The notes: generated from the letters alone by a model not told the origin. 64,000 bases of DNA from Streptomyces sp. HM190 (GCF_009857135.1 NZ_CP047318.1:4464001-4528000); one strand, 5' to 3'. Counted from the first letter of the stretch, positions 40,701 through 50,094 are shown. Numbers and translations: made by a program.

Positions 40701-42038
40701 TCAGGGCCGATCCCGTCCGGGGGTGCCGTGTCGCGCGCACTCCTTCGCGCCGCCGCACGCCTTCTCGCGCTCGGCGCCGAGGCGGACGAGCAGGCCCGTG
40801 CCGTCGGAGGCGTTCCTCGGGGTGAGGGCGTACGGGCCGCTGACCGGCTCGGCGGGCAGGACGTAGCCCTCGGGGACAGCGGTCTCCACCAGGTAGTACG
40901 TGCCGGCGGGCAGCCGTCCGAACGAGCAGCGGCCGGTGCCCGACGTGACGCAGTCACCGACGGGCCTGTCCCCGCCGGGTCCGTTCCGCTGGAGTCCGGG
41001 CGTCCCGTTGCTGTCCTCCCAGAGGCCGAGCACCGCGCCGGCCAGCGGACGCCGGGTCTCCGCGTCGGCCTTCACGAGGGTCAGCCGCAGGGCCTTGGTG
41101 AGACCGGCGTCGACCGTGTGGTTCACATAGCCGGGGTCACCGACGTAGACGGTGCTCGCGCCGGACGGGTCGACGTCCGAGTCGATGAGCCGGTGGGAAC
41201 CGGCCTCCCGCGCCGTCCACGTCAGCTCGTCGGCGCCCGGCCGCCCCGGCAGCGCGCCCGGGTCGGCGCCGCGGTGGTCGAAGGAGACCCGGTAGGTGGT
41301 GTCGGGCCGCAGGCCTTGCGCCGTACCGACGTAGTACGCGCCGTCGGCGTCCGTGGTCGTCGTGAGGCTCGGCCCGGACGACGTCGGGTCGAACGTGACC
41401 CGCACCCCCGGCACCGGGGGTTCGGACGGATCCTGGACGCCGTTGCCGTCGGTGTCGAACCAGACGCGGTCACCGATCTGCACCGGCGCCTCGCGGCGCC
41501 CCTCCGGCCCCGGCTCGGCGTGCTCCCGGCGGTGCACGCCGGGCGCCCAGAAACCCGTGGTGTACGTGGTGTCGCGGGCGTCGGAGACGTCGACGAAGCC
41601 GATGGGGCTGCGGATGACGTCCGGGCCGTCGCCGTGGCCCGCGAGAGCCGGGTGGAAGTTGGCGAGGTCGGGGTTGTGGGCCTGGACGCGGTACCGGCCA
41701 CCGAGCAGCGGGGACCCCTCGGGACGGAACGAGGCGGTCCCGTCGGTGTCCGTCGTCCTGGCCAGCACGGTGCCGTGGTCGTCGGTCAGCGTGACCCGCA
41801 CGCCCGGCATGCCCTTCTCCAGCGGACGGTCGTACAGCCCGTCGGCGTCGATCTCCTCGACGACCCGCACGGTCACCGTGCCGTCGCCCCGTGCCGGGGC
41901 GCCCGCCGCGCGCGCGTCCGCCGCCGTCCCGGTGACCGGGGCCGCCAGGAGGGCCGCCGCCACGGCGAGCACCAGGCCCGCACTCCGTTCCCGTGTTCCT
42001 CGTCTTCCCCGTGTTCCTCGCCGCACCGTGTCTCGCAT
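40701..42038 (-). CDS. Secreted SdrD B-like / SpaA-like multi-domain adhesin-type protein
   Basis: A 445-residue exported protein. After the signal peptide (LVLAVAAALLAAPVTGTAADA) come two SdrD B-type domains: DADGLYDRPLEKGMPGVRVTLTDDHGTVLARTTTDTDG-like, and IGDRVWFDTDGNGVQDPSEPPVPGVRVTF with the calcium-loop pattern DTDGNGVQDPSE. A SpaA/Cna-B-like domain follows (LRLTLVKADAETRRPLAGAVLGLWED ... CSFGRLPAGTYYLVETAVPEGYVLP). It lacks an LPXTG or other sorting tail, so it should be released or held non-covalently. Start at MRDTVRRGTRG, directly before the signal sequence. Related proteins build stalks or bind surfaces. Confidence 0.85.
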   Translation of the reverse strand: MRDTVRRGTRGRRGTRERSAGLVLAVAAALLAAPVTGTAADARAAGAPARGDGTVTVRVVEEIDADGLYDRPLEKGMPGVRVTLTDDHGTVLARTTDTDGTASFRPEGSPLLGGRYRVQAHNPDLANFHPALAGHGDGPDVIRSPIGFVDVSDARDTTYTTGFWAPGVHRREHAEPGPEGRREAPVQIGDRVWFDTDGNGVQDPSEPPVPGVRVTFDPTSSGPSLTTTTDADGAYYVGTAQGLRPDTTYRVSFDHRGADPGALPGRPGADELTWTAREAGSHRLIDSDVDPSGASTVYVGDPGYVNHTVDAGLTKALRLTLVKADAETRRPLAGAVLGLWEDSNGTPGLQRNGPGGDRPVGDCVTSGTGRCSFGRLPAGTYYLVETAVPEGYVLPAEPVSGPYALTPRNASDGTGLLVRLGAEREKACGGAKECARHGTPGRDRP

Positions 42039-42275
42039 CCGCCGCTGCCCGCCCGTCCTGGTCCGCGCCGAGGCGACGGAGCCCAGGTGCCCGACGTCGG
42101 CTCTGCATTCATACGAAGCGCGGCGCACCGCCAATCCGGCTGAACGGGGCACAGGACGCGGCCGGGGCCCGGGACCCGCACGGGCACGGACGACGGGGCA
42201 GCACCCCTCCGCTCCGGTTCACCCGTCCGCCCCGGCGGCGACGCCCCCACCCGGAGTACGGCACGGGCGCGCCCC

Positions 42276-45200
42276 TCACCCCAGCGGGTCCGCCAGGGAC
42301 TGCTCCGCCCAGATGACCTTGCCGTCGGGGAGGAAACGGGTGCCCCAGCGCTGCGTGAACTGGGCGATGAGGAACAGACCTCGGCCGCCCTCGTCGGTGG
42401 TGCGCGGATGGCGCAGGTGCGGCGCGGTCGCCCCGCCGTCGAACACCTCGCAGATCAGGGTGCGTTCGAGGATGAGACGGAGCCGGATGGGTCCGGCGGC
42501 GTGCCGGATGGCGTTGGTGACCAGCTCGCTGACGACGAGTTCGGTGGTGAACGCCAGCTCCTCCAGGCCCCACACGCCGAGCTGCCGGGCCGTGGTCCTG
42601 CGGGCCTCCGCGACGAGCGCCGGGTCGGCAGGAATCTCCCAGGACGCGACCCGGTCGCCGGGCAGCCGCCGGGTGCGGGCGAGGAGGAGGGCCACGTCGT
42701 CGGTGGGGCGGGCCGGGGCGAGGGCTTCGAGGACGCGCTGGGCGCGCCGGTCCAGGGACGGCTCGGGCCGGGCCAGGGCACGGCACAGCGCGTCCGGGGT
42801 CGCCTCGGCGAGCAGGCCGTCGGTGTGCAGGGCGATGACGGTGCCCTCGGCAAGTTCCAGCTCCACGGCCTCGAAGGGCTGCCCGTCGACGCCGAGGGGC
42901 GGGCCCTCGGGCAGTACGGGGCGGGTGACCGTGCCGTCGGGGGCGACCAGGGTGGGGGCCGGGTGCCCGGCGGTGGCCATGGCGCAGGTGCCGGACACCG
43001 GGTCGTGGACGACGTACAGGCAGCGTGCCCCGATCGTCTCGACGCTGCCCCCGCCCGGCTCCTCGCCCTCCTGCCGCGCCGACTTGGCGACCATGTCGTC
43101 CAGGTGGGCGAGGACCTCGTCCGGCGGCAGGTCGAGGTCGGCGAGGGTGCGGACGGCCGTGCGGAGGCGGCCCATGGCGGCGGCGCCGTCGATGCCGTGG
43201 CCCGCGACCTCGCCGACGACGAGGGCGAGACGCGCGCCGGAGAGCGGGATGACGTCGTACCAGTCGCCGCCGACGCCGGTCAGCTCGTCGGCGGGCCGGT
43301 AGCGGACGGCGACCTCGGCGGCGTCCTGGTCGGGCAGCCGGCGCGGCAGCAGGCTGCGCTGCAGGACCAGCGCGGCGTCCCGCTCCCGCGTGTAGCGGCG
43401 GGCGTTGTCGACGCAGACGGCGGCGCGGCCGACGATCTCCTCGGCGAGGCCCAGGTCGACGGCGTCGAAGGGGTCCTGGCGGTCGCGGCGGAAGAACGTG
43501 GTGATGCCGAGGGTGATGCCGCGGGCCCGGATCGGCACGATCATCACGCTGTGCAGGCCCTGCGCGTCGGCGGGCAGCTCCCGGCCGCCGGGGACGGCCT
43601 TCGCCCACTCCGCCGACATCGGGTCCAGTCGCGGCTCCGACCACGACCGTCCGCTGAGCAGCGCGCGCACGGGGGGCGAGCCGGCCGCGTACGAGGCGAC
43701 GGCGCCGATCTCCACGACGGCCTCCGGCACTCCGGGGCGCACGGACTGCTGCCCGGTGCGGCGCAGCGGGACGGAGCCGTCGCCGAGGGGGCCGGGCTCG
43801 GCGCCGCGCAGCACGGAGTCCAGGAGGTCCACGGTGACGAAGTCGGCGAGCGCCGGGACGACGACGTCGGCCAGCTCCTGGGTGGTCCGGCGCACGTCGA
43901 GGGTGCGGCCGATCTGCTCACCGGCCCGGTCCAGCAGGGCGAGGCGGGTGCGGGCGCGGTGGCGCTCCGACACGTCCATCACGGTGTAGTAGACGCCGAT
44001 GGGGCGCCCGTGGTCGTCCTCCAGCCGGGTGAACGACATCGCGTGCGCGGTCTCGCGGTGCGGGGCGGACCTGACCCGGCCGACGTGCTCGTAGTCGAGG
44101 ACGGGCGTGCCGGTCTCCAGGACCTTGCGCATCTGTGCCTCGATGCGGTCCGCGTCCAGCCCCGGCTGCACCTCGGCGAGCCGCAACCCCACCCGCTCGT
44201 GGGCCCGGCCGCCGCCGAACCGCTCCAGCGCGGCGTTGGACCACACGAACCGCAGGTCCGTGTCCACGATCGCGATCCCGATCGGCGACCGCGCTGTCAT
44301 CCGCTCCAGCACGGTCCGGCTCATGTCCCACCCGGGCGCCTCGGTGGCGTCGGACACGAGAGCGATCCAGTGAGCGGGCCGGCGGGGGGCGGGGGGAGGG
44401 GAGGGGGTGCCCGTGCCCGTGCCCGTGACCGTGGCCGCGCCCGTGCCGGTGTCGTGGCCGGGGTCGGTGGGCGGGTGCGGGTGCGGGGCGACCGGGCGGG
44501 GGGCTTCGGGGGCGGGGCCCGCGGTGGGGTGGGGGGAGGCGTGCGAAGGCCGGGCAGCCGGGCGCGGTTGCTCGGGGGAGGGGCCCGCGGGTGGGCGTCC
44601 GGTGCCGTGGGCGGGTGCCGGGTTCGTCGGGGCGCGGGGTGTTTCCGTGGGGCGGGGTGTGGCTTCCCGGGCGGGCCGGGGCCCCGGTGGGGGCGTGGCC
44701 TCGCGCGAGGGTCCGGCCTCGGCTCGCGACGGCGACGGCGACGGCGGAGGACCGAACCGGCCTCCAGCCGTACCGGTCGGGCGCGGCCGGCCCGAGGGCG
44801 CGGGCCGCACGGGAACCGCGGCCGACCGCCACGACGCCGCCCCGGCATCAGTCGGCGCGCCCTGCTGGGCCGCAGACCGGCCCGCCTGCTCCTGTCGCGC
44901 CCGCTCGGTCGCGGGGCCGGCCGGATCGGCGGGGGTCGTGTGGCGGGGTGCGGGGTCGGCTGGGTCTGCGGGGGTCGTGTGGCGGGGTGCGGGGCCGACT
45001 GGCTCGGCCGGGGCGGCGTGACCCGCGGGCGGGGCGGCTGGTCCGGCCGGGGTGGTGTGGGCGGTTGCCGGCTGGGCGGGGTACGTCGTGGCGGTCCGGT
45101 CGGGTGCCGGGCGGGCATGGGCGGCGGTGGGGCCCGCGGCCGGGGTGCCCGGGGCCACGGGGGTGCTGTGACCTGGGGCTGGGCCGGCTGGTTCGGCCGG

Positions 45201-46199
45201 GGCGGTGTGGCCGGTCGCCGGGTGGTGCGGTTCGGCTCGGTCGTGGGTCGGGCGGCTGCGGTCGGTGCCGTCGAGGGGCTGGGAAGGGCCGGGTGCGGGC
45301 GTGCGAGGGCCGTACCCGGTCGGCTGCTCCGAGCGGACGAGTCTGTCCTGGCCGGTGGTCCTGTGCTGGCCGGTGGGTGTGTCCTGGCGGGCAGGTGTGT
45401 CCTGGCCGGTGGTCCTGTGGTCGCCGGTGGGCGTGTGCTGCCCGGCTGACCTGTCCTGCGCGGTCGGTGCCGCCCGGTCCGCCTGGCCCGTCCCGGTGTC
45501 CGTCCTCGCGGTGACGCGCGGCCTGTTCGTCTCGGCGGGAATGCCCCGCCGTCCGCCCCCGCCGACGACACCCGGCCCCGCCGCCCCGGCCTCACCTCGC
45601 TCCGCGGCTCGCCCCCCGCCGCCGAGAGCCCCGCCCCCGGAGCCGGCGCCCCGGTCTTCCGCGCTCGTTGCCCGCCCCTCAACGCTCGTGGCTCCGCTCC
45701 CGGCGTCTGCGGCAACGGGGCCACCGCCTGCTCGGTCCTCGGGGCCGGCGGCCTGGCCCCGAGGACCGCCACTGACGTCTCCGGCCCCGCCGACGACGTC
45801 CCCGCTCCCGCTGCTCGCGCCCCGCCCCCCGGCGGGCTCCCCCGTCGGGGCCTCGCAGGCCGGGACCACGCGGACCATCACTCGGATGTCGTGGCCGTCG
45901 CGGTGGCGGGCGGTGAGGATGCCGGACCAGCCGCCGAGGGCGCGGTGCGTGTCGGCCAGACGGGCGATGCGGGCGCTGTCCTCGGGCCTCAGGAGCGTAC
46001 GGACGCTGCGGCCCAGGATCTCGGCGGCCGGGTACCCGAAGAGCCGCTCGGCGTCCCGGGTCCAGCTCGTCACGATCCCGTCCGCGTCGATGAGCAGCGG
46101 CGCGGCGTCGGCCACGTCGAAGCGCTGACGGGTGACTGCACTGTCCCTGTCGGTCCTCACGGCGACCCTCTCTGTCGCTGAGACGCCCTCTGAACCCAT
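42276..46199 (-). CDS. PAS-PAS-GAF-PP2C (SpoIIE) phosphatase with C-terminal anti-sigma-type ATPase
   Basis: A 1307-residue cytosolic signalling protein. Order: PAS 1 (about 25-105, RFDVADAAPLLIDADGIVTSWTRDAERLFGYPAAEILG); about 470 residues of Pro/Thr/Ala/Gly-rich low complexity with repeats such as APRHTTPADPA; PAS 2 (ARSPIGIAIVDTDLRFVWSNAALERFGG); GAF; SpoIIE/PP2C domain (GVGGDWYDVIPLSG, VVGEVAGHGIDGAAAMGRLRTAVR, ATAGHPAPTLV, LHTDGLLAE); and a HATPase domain (FTTELVVSELVTNAIRHAAGPIRLRLI, DEGGRGLFLIAQFTQRWGTRFL). Such fused phosphatase/kinase proteins run partner-switching control of sigma factors. AAGGTG is 7 nt before the ATG. The long linker is the unusual part. Confidence 0.92.
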   Translation of the reverse strand: MGSEGVSATERVAVRTDRDSAVTRQRFDVADAAPLLIDADGIVTSWTRDAERLFGYPAAEILGRSVRTLLRPEDSARIARLADTHRALGGWSGILTARHRDGHDIRVMVRVVPACEAPTGEPAGGRGASSGSGDVVGGAGDVSGGPRGQAAGPEDRAGGGPVAADAGSGATSVEGRATSAEDRGAGSGGGALGGGGRAAERGEAGAAGPGVVGGGGRRGIPAETNRPRVTARTDTGTGQADRAAPTAQDRSAGQHTPTGDHRTTGQDTPARQDTPTGQHRTTGQDRLVRSEQPTGYGPRTPAPGPSQPLDGTDRSRPTHDRAEPHHPATGHTAPAEPAGPAPGHSTPVAPGTPAAGPTAAHARPAPDRTATTYPAQPATAHTTPAGPAAPPAGHAAPAEPVGPAPRHTTPADPADPAPRHTTPADPAGPATERARQEQAGRSAAQQGAPTDAGAASWRSAAVPVRPAPSGRPRPTGTAGGRFGPPPSPSPSRAEAGPSREATPPPGPRPAREATPRPTETPRAPTNPAPAHGTGRPPAGPSPEQPRPAARPSHASPHPTAGPAPEAPRPVAPHPHPPTDPGHDTGTGAATVTGTGTGTPSPPPAPRRPAHWIALVSDATEAPGWDMSRTVLERMTARSPIGIAIVDTDLRFVWSNAALERFGGGRAHERVGLRLAEVQPGLDADRIEAQMRKVLETGTPVLDYEHVGRVRSAPHRETAHAMSFTRLEDDHGRPIGVYYTVMDVSERHRARTRLALLDRAGEQIGRTLDVRRTTQELADVVVPALADFVTVDLLDSVLRGAEPGPLGDGSVPLRRTGQQSVRPGVPEAVVEIGAVASYAAGSPPVRALLSGRSWSEPRLDPMSAEWAKAVPGGRELPADAQGLHSVMIVPIRARGITLGITTFFRRDRQDPFDAVDLGLAEEIVGRAAVCVDNARRYTRERDAALVLQRSLLPRRLPDQDAAEVAVRYRPADELTGVGGDWYDVIPLSGARLALVVGEVAGHGIDGAAAMGRLRTAVRTLADLDLPPDEVLAHLDDMVAKSARQEGEEPGGGSVETIGARCLYVVHDPVSGTCAMATAGHPAPTLVAPDGTVTRPVLPEGPPLGVDGQPFEAVELELAEGTVIALHTDGLLAEATPDALCRALARPEPSLDRRAQRVLEALAPARPTDDVALLLARTRRLPGDRVASWEIPADPALVAEARRTTARQLGVWGLEELAFTTELVVSELVTNAIRHAAGPIRLRLILERTLICEVFDGGATAPHLRHPRTTDEGGRGLFLIAQFTQRWGTRFLPDGKVIWAEQSLADPLG

Positions 46200-46452
46200 T
46201 ATTCACCTTGTGTGATCGCGAACAGGCCAACTTGTGACGGCCCGTTTTCACCCCACGTCGCACCACGGCGCGCGGACCCGTGCGGCGCGGGCACCCGTCC
46301 GCGACCAGCGCGGCGCCGGATCGGGCGGGAACGGGACGAAGCCGTACGCGCGGACCCCACCGGTCCGAGGGGGCCTCCGTCCCCAGCCCTGCTGCCCGTG
46401 CGGCCGTACGCCGGTCGCGCGCCCCCGTACGCCCCCCGCGCTCCGGCGCGTC

Positions 46453-46503
46453 GGACCGACCGCCCCCTCCGCGAGAGGGGGGGGCGCAGGGAGCGGTCGG
46501 TCC
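46453..46503 (-). terminator. Terminator of the SCO5389-family gene
   Basis: GGACCGACCGC (46453-46463) pairs with GCGGTCGGTCC (46493-46503), with further C-rich/G-rich inner pairing. It lies 25 nt past the stop at 46528 on the minus strand. Confidence 0.85.
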
Positions 46504-46527
46504 AGCTCAGGGGTGTAGCGCCGGGGG

Positions 46528-46920
46528 TCAGCAGTCGCGGAACTCCGGCGACTGGTTGAGGACCTGCGACCGCGGGGACGTGAACTTCGTGTGGGTCGCC
46601 CCGCCGCGCGCCTCCGCCGGGAACACCGCCACCCGGTGGCAGTTCTGGAACGCGAGCGCCACCCCGAAGTGCCGCTCCAGGCTGCCCCGGATCGCGTCGC
46701 TGGACAGCGCCCGCAGCAGCTGCCCGCGCTCCCTCTCCGACGGCGGCGGGGTCTGGTTGTCGGCGAACTCGGCGCCTAGCGCGCGCAGTTCACCGACGAG
46801 GGAAGCGATCAGGTCGTACGCGTACGGCAGCGACGTACGCACCGTCTCCACGAACTCCTCCTCCCGCACGTCGCCGTTCTCAGCGTCGGCGAGCAACTGC
46901 GGGGAGACATCGAGCGACAT
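46528..46920 (-). CDS. SCO5389-family protein
   Basis: A 130-residue cytosolic protein conserved in Streptomyces next to a P-loop ATPase. An N-terminal acidic helix (MSLDVSPQLLADAENGDVREEEFVETVRTSLPYAYDLIASLVGEL) is followed by ALSSDAIRGSLERHFGVALAFQNCHRVAVFP and a C-terminal tail ending SPEFRDC. No enzyme motif is visible. It starts 67 nt after the ATPase stop on the same strand, and the pair forms an operon closed by a strong hairpin. Family name is from recall. Confidence 0.85.
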   Translation of the reverse strand: MSLDVSPQLLADAENGDVREEEFVETVRTSLPYAYDLIASLVGELRALGAEFADNQTPPPSERERGQLLRALSSDAIRGSLERHFGVALAFQNCHRVAVFPAEARGGATHTKFTSPRSQVLNQSPEFRDC

Positions 46921-46987
46921 GGGTGTTCCTGTTCTGTGGACGTGCCGGGGGAGAGGGAAAGGGGGGTGCGGGGAGGGGCCGAGCCGG

Positions 46988-47953
46988 TCAGGAGAGCGCC
47001 GTGGGCGTCAGGGCCTGCGGGCCGTGGCGGAACTCCGGGTCCACCTGGGCGGAGAGGTCGTGGCCGGTCGCCGCGTCGGCCCAGGCCGCCGCGTTGCGGA
47101 GGTGGAACTCCACGGCGTGGCGCTGGAAGGCGGCCCAGTCCTTCGGGCGGGCGTCGACGGCGGCCTTCAGCAGGTCCAGCGTCCGCCGGTTGTGGGACTC
47201 CAACTCGCCCTGTTCGCGGCCCTGTTCCTGGGCGCGTACGTAGGAGGACTGGACGCAGTGCGCGAGCAGGTCGTCGCCGACGTGCTCCTTGAGGAAGAGG
47301 AGGTCGTCCTCGCCGGTGACCTTGTTGCCGACGACGGCGACCGGGACGCCGAACTCGGCGGCGTGCTCCCGGTACTGGCGGTAGACCGACACGCTCTTCC
47401 GGGTCGGCTCCACGACCAGGAACGTCATGTCGAACCGGGTGAACAGCCCGGAGGCGAAGGCGTCGGCGCCGGCGGTCATGTCGACGACGACGTACTCGCC
47501 GGGGCCGTCGACGAGGTGGTTGAGGTACAGCTCCACCGCGCCCAGCTTGGAGTGGTAGCAGGCGACACCGAGATCGCTCTCGTCGAAGGCGCCGGTGACC
47601 ATCAGCGGGACGCCGCCGACCTCGCGCACGTGCGTGCCGTGGACCTCGTCGTCGCCGAGCAGCCGCAGCAGACGCGAACCCCGTCCGGGCGGCGTCGTCT
47701 TGACCATGGCCTCGCGGGAGACGATCCGCGGGTTGCTGCCGCGCAGATGGTCCTTGATCTCGCCGGTGCGGGAGCTGAGCGGCGGGGCGCCGAACGTCTC
47801 GTCCTCGTCGAGGCCGAGCGCGTGCGCCAGATGCTGGTTGATGTCCCCGTCGATCGCCAGGAGCGGGGCGCCGCTGCGGGCGAGATGGCGGGCGAAGAGC
47901 GCGGACAGCGTCGTCTTGCCGCTGCCGCCCTTCCCTACGAAGGCGACACGCAC
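46988..47953 (-). CDS. CooC/MinD-type P-loop ATPase
   Basis: A 321-residue SIMIBI-class ATPase. It has the deviant Walker A GKGGSGKTT near the N-terminus, the switch I-type DGDINQHLAHALGL, and YVVVDMTAGADAFASGLFTRFDMTFLVVEPTRKSV for switch II. The adenine-recognition motif is VVGNKVTGEDD. CooC-like proteins drive metal insertion or maturation of metalloenzymes, but the client here is unknown. It heads an operon with the SCO5389-family gene. A good promoter with a Zur-box-like sequence lies upstream (48003-48053). Confidence 0.9.
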   Translation of the reverse strand: MRVAFVGKGGSGKTTLSALFARHLARSGAPLLAIDGDINQHLAHALGLDEDETFGAPPLSSRTGEIKDHLRGSNPRIVSREAMVKTTPPGRGSRLLRLLGDDEVHGTHVREVGGVPLMVTGAFDESDLGVACYHSKLGAVELYLNHLVDGPGEYVVVDMTAGADAFASGLFTRFDMTFLVVEPTRKSVSVYRQYREHAAEFGVPVAVVGNKVTGEDDLLFLKEHVGDDLLAHCVQSSYVRAQEQGREQGELESHNRRTLDLLKAAVDARPKDWAAFQRHAVEFHLRNAAAWADAATGHDLSAQVDPEFRHGPQALTPTALS

Positions 47954-48002
47954 GGACGGCCACCCCGTTCGGCGGCGCGCGCGACGAACACGGCACCGTA
48001 AA

Positions 48003-48053
48003 TGAAAATGGATGTCATGAACGTAGATTCGGGAGCGCGCCGGACGTTGTCAA
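48003..48053 (-). promoter_or_regulatory. Promoter with Zur-box-like site upstream of the ATPase gene
   Basis: On the minus strand: -35 TTGACA (48048-48053), 17-bp spacer, -10 GAATCT (48025-48030). Immediately downstream, TGACATCCATTTTCA (48003-48017) resembles actinobacterial Zur operators (consensus near TGAAAATCATTTTCA; 10 of 15 match). A perfect 12-bp stem hairpin (48060-48092) stands just upstream. The remaining spacer to 48427 holds a TTGACA (48242-48247) that may serve the LAETG gene. Confidence 0.5.
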
Positions 48054-48059
48054 ATCCCG

Positions 48060-48092
48060 CCACGCCGCTCCCCGTCGGGCGGAGCGGCGTGG
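48060..48092. terminator. Perfect hairpin in the intergenic region
   Basis: CCACGCCGCTCC (48060-48071) pairs with GGAGCGGCGTGG (48081-48092) around a 9-nt loop. It lies upstream of both divergent genes, so what it terminates is unclear. Confidence 0.6.
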
Positions 48093-48427
48093 GTGAGGAC
48101 TCCGCGCGCCGGAGGCCGTCCGGCCGGGGGTGCGGGAAGCCGGAGGCGCCACCGGAGTGCGCGATTCCCTATGTGTCCCGAATGTGTGCCCGTCGTGTGC
48201 GCGTCTTCGCACCCATCCAAGTGACCTGGCTTTTACCGAGGTTGACAGCCCTTACCCGGTGGTAAACGATGTGCTCACTCTGCGGCCCATACGACCAGTG
48301 GGCCCGGTGTCTCTTCGACGACCTCACACCCCGGCGCGGCCCCGGTGATCCCGGTGCTGCCCTGTGCCGCCGTGTGCCCGCCGCCGTGCCCGGGGTCTCG
48401 CACCGCCAAGCTCAGAATGGGATCTGC

Positions 48428-49381
48428 ATGTCCATAGCGAGACGTGTCACCATGCGCCGCCTGCTCGGGACGGGCGCGGCCGCCCTCGCCCTGACCGCCG
48501 CCGCCTCCGGCTCCGCCTGGGCCACCGGCCCCGGCGGCGACGGCTGGGGCGAGAAGAGCTACGTCCCCGGCCAGGGCGCGGGCACGGCCACCGAGACCGA
48601 CCGCTGCGAGTTCTCCCTGGACGGCGTGAAGTTCGCCGACTGGGTCAAGCTCGACGACCAGAACCTCAAGCCCACCGTGGACGGCAAGGCCCACGTCACG
48701 GTCCGTGCCGCCGCCGACGCCACGACCTGCACGGTCTCCCTGGCCTCCTACCTCGCCCACGGCCCGACCTTCGCCACCTCCGGCGAGCAGGTCTTCGTCG
48801 ACTTCGACACCGTCACGGTGAAGCGGGGCGGCACGGACACGCTGGACATCGCGGTCCCGGACGCGGGCTGCTACGCCCAGATCGACCTGTACCGCGGCAA
48901 GGTGAAGTTCGACGGCAAGCTGGACGCGGCCGACGGCTTCGAGCACGGCGACGTCCCCAAGGGCCCGGACCGCCCGGTCATCAAGGACAAGCTGATCGCG
49001 GCCTGGAACGGTGGCACGAAGAACTGCGTGCCCACCGAGGAGCAGCCGCCGGCGGAGGAGGAGACGCCCCCGGCCGACGAAGAGCCGCCCACAGACGAGA
49101 AGCCGCCCACGGACGAGAAGCCGCCCACGGACGAGAAGCCGCCGGCCGACGAGGAGCCCCCGGCGGAGGACGACCCGTCGCCCTCCGAGTCCCCGAAGAC
49201 CCCGGCGGACACGGACACCCCCGCCTCCAGCCCGAGCCCCAACGGCGGTTCCGGCGACCTCGCCGAGACCGGCGGCGGCAACGCGATTCCGCTCGCGCTG
49301 GGCGCGGCCGGCCTGGTCGCGGCGGGCGGCGTCATCTTCGTGGTGACGCGTCGTAAGTCGGCGGGCCGCGCGGGCGCCTGA
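48428..49381 (+). CDS. Sortase-anchored surface protein with LAETG motif
   Basis: A 317-residue wall protein. The signal peptide (MRRLLGTGAAALALTAAASGSAWA) is followed by an extracellular domain of about 190 residues (SFSLDGVKFADWVKLDDQNLKP-type strands, two Cys pairs), then a Pro/Glu/Asp-rich stalk with repeated PPTDEK units (49087-49155), LAETGGG, a membrane helix (AIPLALGAAGLVAAGGVIFVV) and a basic tail (TRRKSAGRAGA). LAETG is the substrate motif of class E sortases in Streptomyces; no sortase gene is in this window. The ATG at 48428 has GGGA upstream; a second in-frame ATG eight codons on is possible. The domain repeats are only in the stalk. Confidence 0.88.
   Translation: MSIARRVTMRRLLGTGAAALALTAAASGSAWATGPGGDGWGEKSYVPGQGAGTATETDRCEFSLDGVKFADWVKLDDQNLKPTVDGKAHVTVRAAADATTCTVSLASYLAHGPTFATSGEQVFVDFDTVTVKRGGTDTLDIAVPDAGCYAQIDLYRGKVKFDGKLDAADGFEHGDVPKGPDRPVIKDKLIAAWNGGTKNCVPTEEQPPAEEETPPADEEPPTDEKPPTDEKPPTDEKPPADEEPPAEDDPSPSESPKTPADTDTPASSPSPNGGSGDLAETGGGNAIPLALGAAGLVAAGGVIFVVTRRKSAGRAGA
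49087..49155 (+). repeat. 18-bp in-frame repeats encoding PPTDEK
   Basis: CCCACGGACGAGAAGCCG-type units recur three to four times in the stalk of the LAETG protein, the last copies drifting to PPADEE. Confidence 0.8.
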
Positions 49382-49444
49382 GCCCCGGCCCCGTACGACC
49401 CACGGCCCTGCCCGCGGTGATCCGTACGCGGTGACGCACGACGG

Positions 49445-49482
49445 CGCCCGGTTCCCCTCTCGTCCGGGAGGGGGACCGGGCG
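49445..49482 (+). terminator. Terminator after the LAETG gene
   Basis: CGCCCGGTTCCCCTC (49445-49459) pairs with GAGGGGGACCGGGCG (49468-49482), with one T-G pair and an 8-nt loop. Confidence 0.8.
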
Positions 49483-49632
49483 TCCGGCGATCCGGCGCAC
49501 GTCGGCGACGGCACTCCTCGCGGCCGCCGCACCCGACCGCGTTGAGCGTTCCGGCGACCGCGTACGTAGGTAAGGGGAGCCCACGCGGCAGAAGGCGGAC
49601 CGGGACCGAGTACGCGGAACGGAGTACGGCAC

Positions 49633-50088
49633 GTGGTGAGGAAGCTGACGCGCGGAGTCGCGCTGGCGGCCGGACTGGCGGTGCTGCCCCTGCTGACGGG
49701 GTGCGGCGGCGGGGACGGGGACGGATCCGCCAAGAAGGCGGACGACACCAGCAGGGTGGCCGAAGTGGTGGCGCCCGCCAAGGTCGAGGTGCTGGCCTCG
49801 CTCACCGGCTGCGAGGTCAAGATGCGCACCGAGGCGGAGGAACTCCGCGAGGGCGTCTGCCACACCGCGGCCGGCGACTACCTCATCACCACGTTCCCCA
49901 AGGAGGAACTCCTCCAGGTCTGGCTGGACTCCGCCTCGATCTACGGCGGCAAGAAGCTCGTCGGCCCGCGCTGGGCCATCTCCGCGAAGGAGGAGGTGCT
50001 GGAGCCGCTGCGGAAGAAGGTCGGCGGCACGGTCCAGGACCTGAGCACCTACGGCAGGACGGGCGGCCCGGACCCGAGCGCGTCGTGA
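49633..50088 (+). CDS. Lipoprotein, function unknown
   Basis: A 151-residue lipoprotein with GTG start and lipobox LLTGC. The mature part holds a Cys-containing domain (VEVLASLTGCEVKMRTEAEELREGVCHTAAGDYLITTFPKEELLQVWLDSASIYGGKKLVGPRWAIS). The pattern of two cysteines, TF and a final VGPRW resembles small Streptomyces lipoproteins of unknown function. It is convergent with a DUF6174-like lipoprotein gene, with only 6 nt between the stops. Confidence 0.78.
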   Translation: MVRKLTRGVALAAGLAVLPLLTGCGGGDGDGSAKKADDTSRVAEVVAPAKVEVLASLTGCEVKMRTEAEELREGVCHTAAGDYLITTFPKEELLQVWLDSASIYGGKKLVGPRWAISAKEEVLEPLRKKVGGTVQDLSTYGRTGGPDPSAS

Positions 50089-50094
50089 CCCCGC

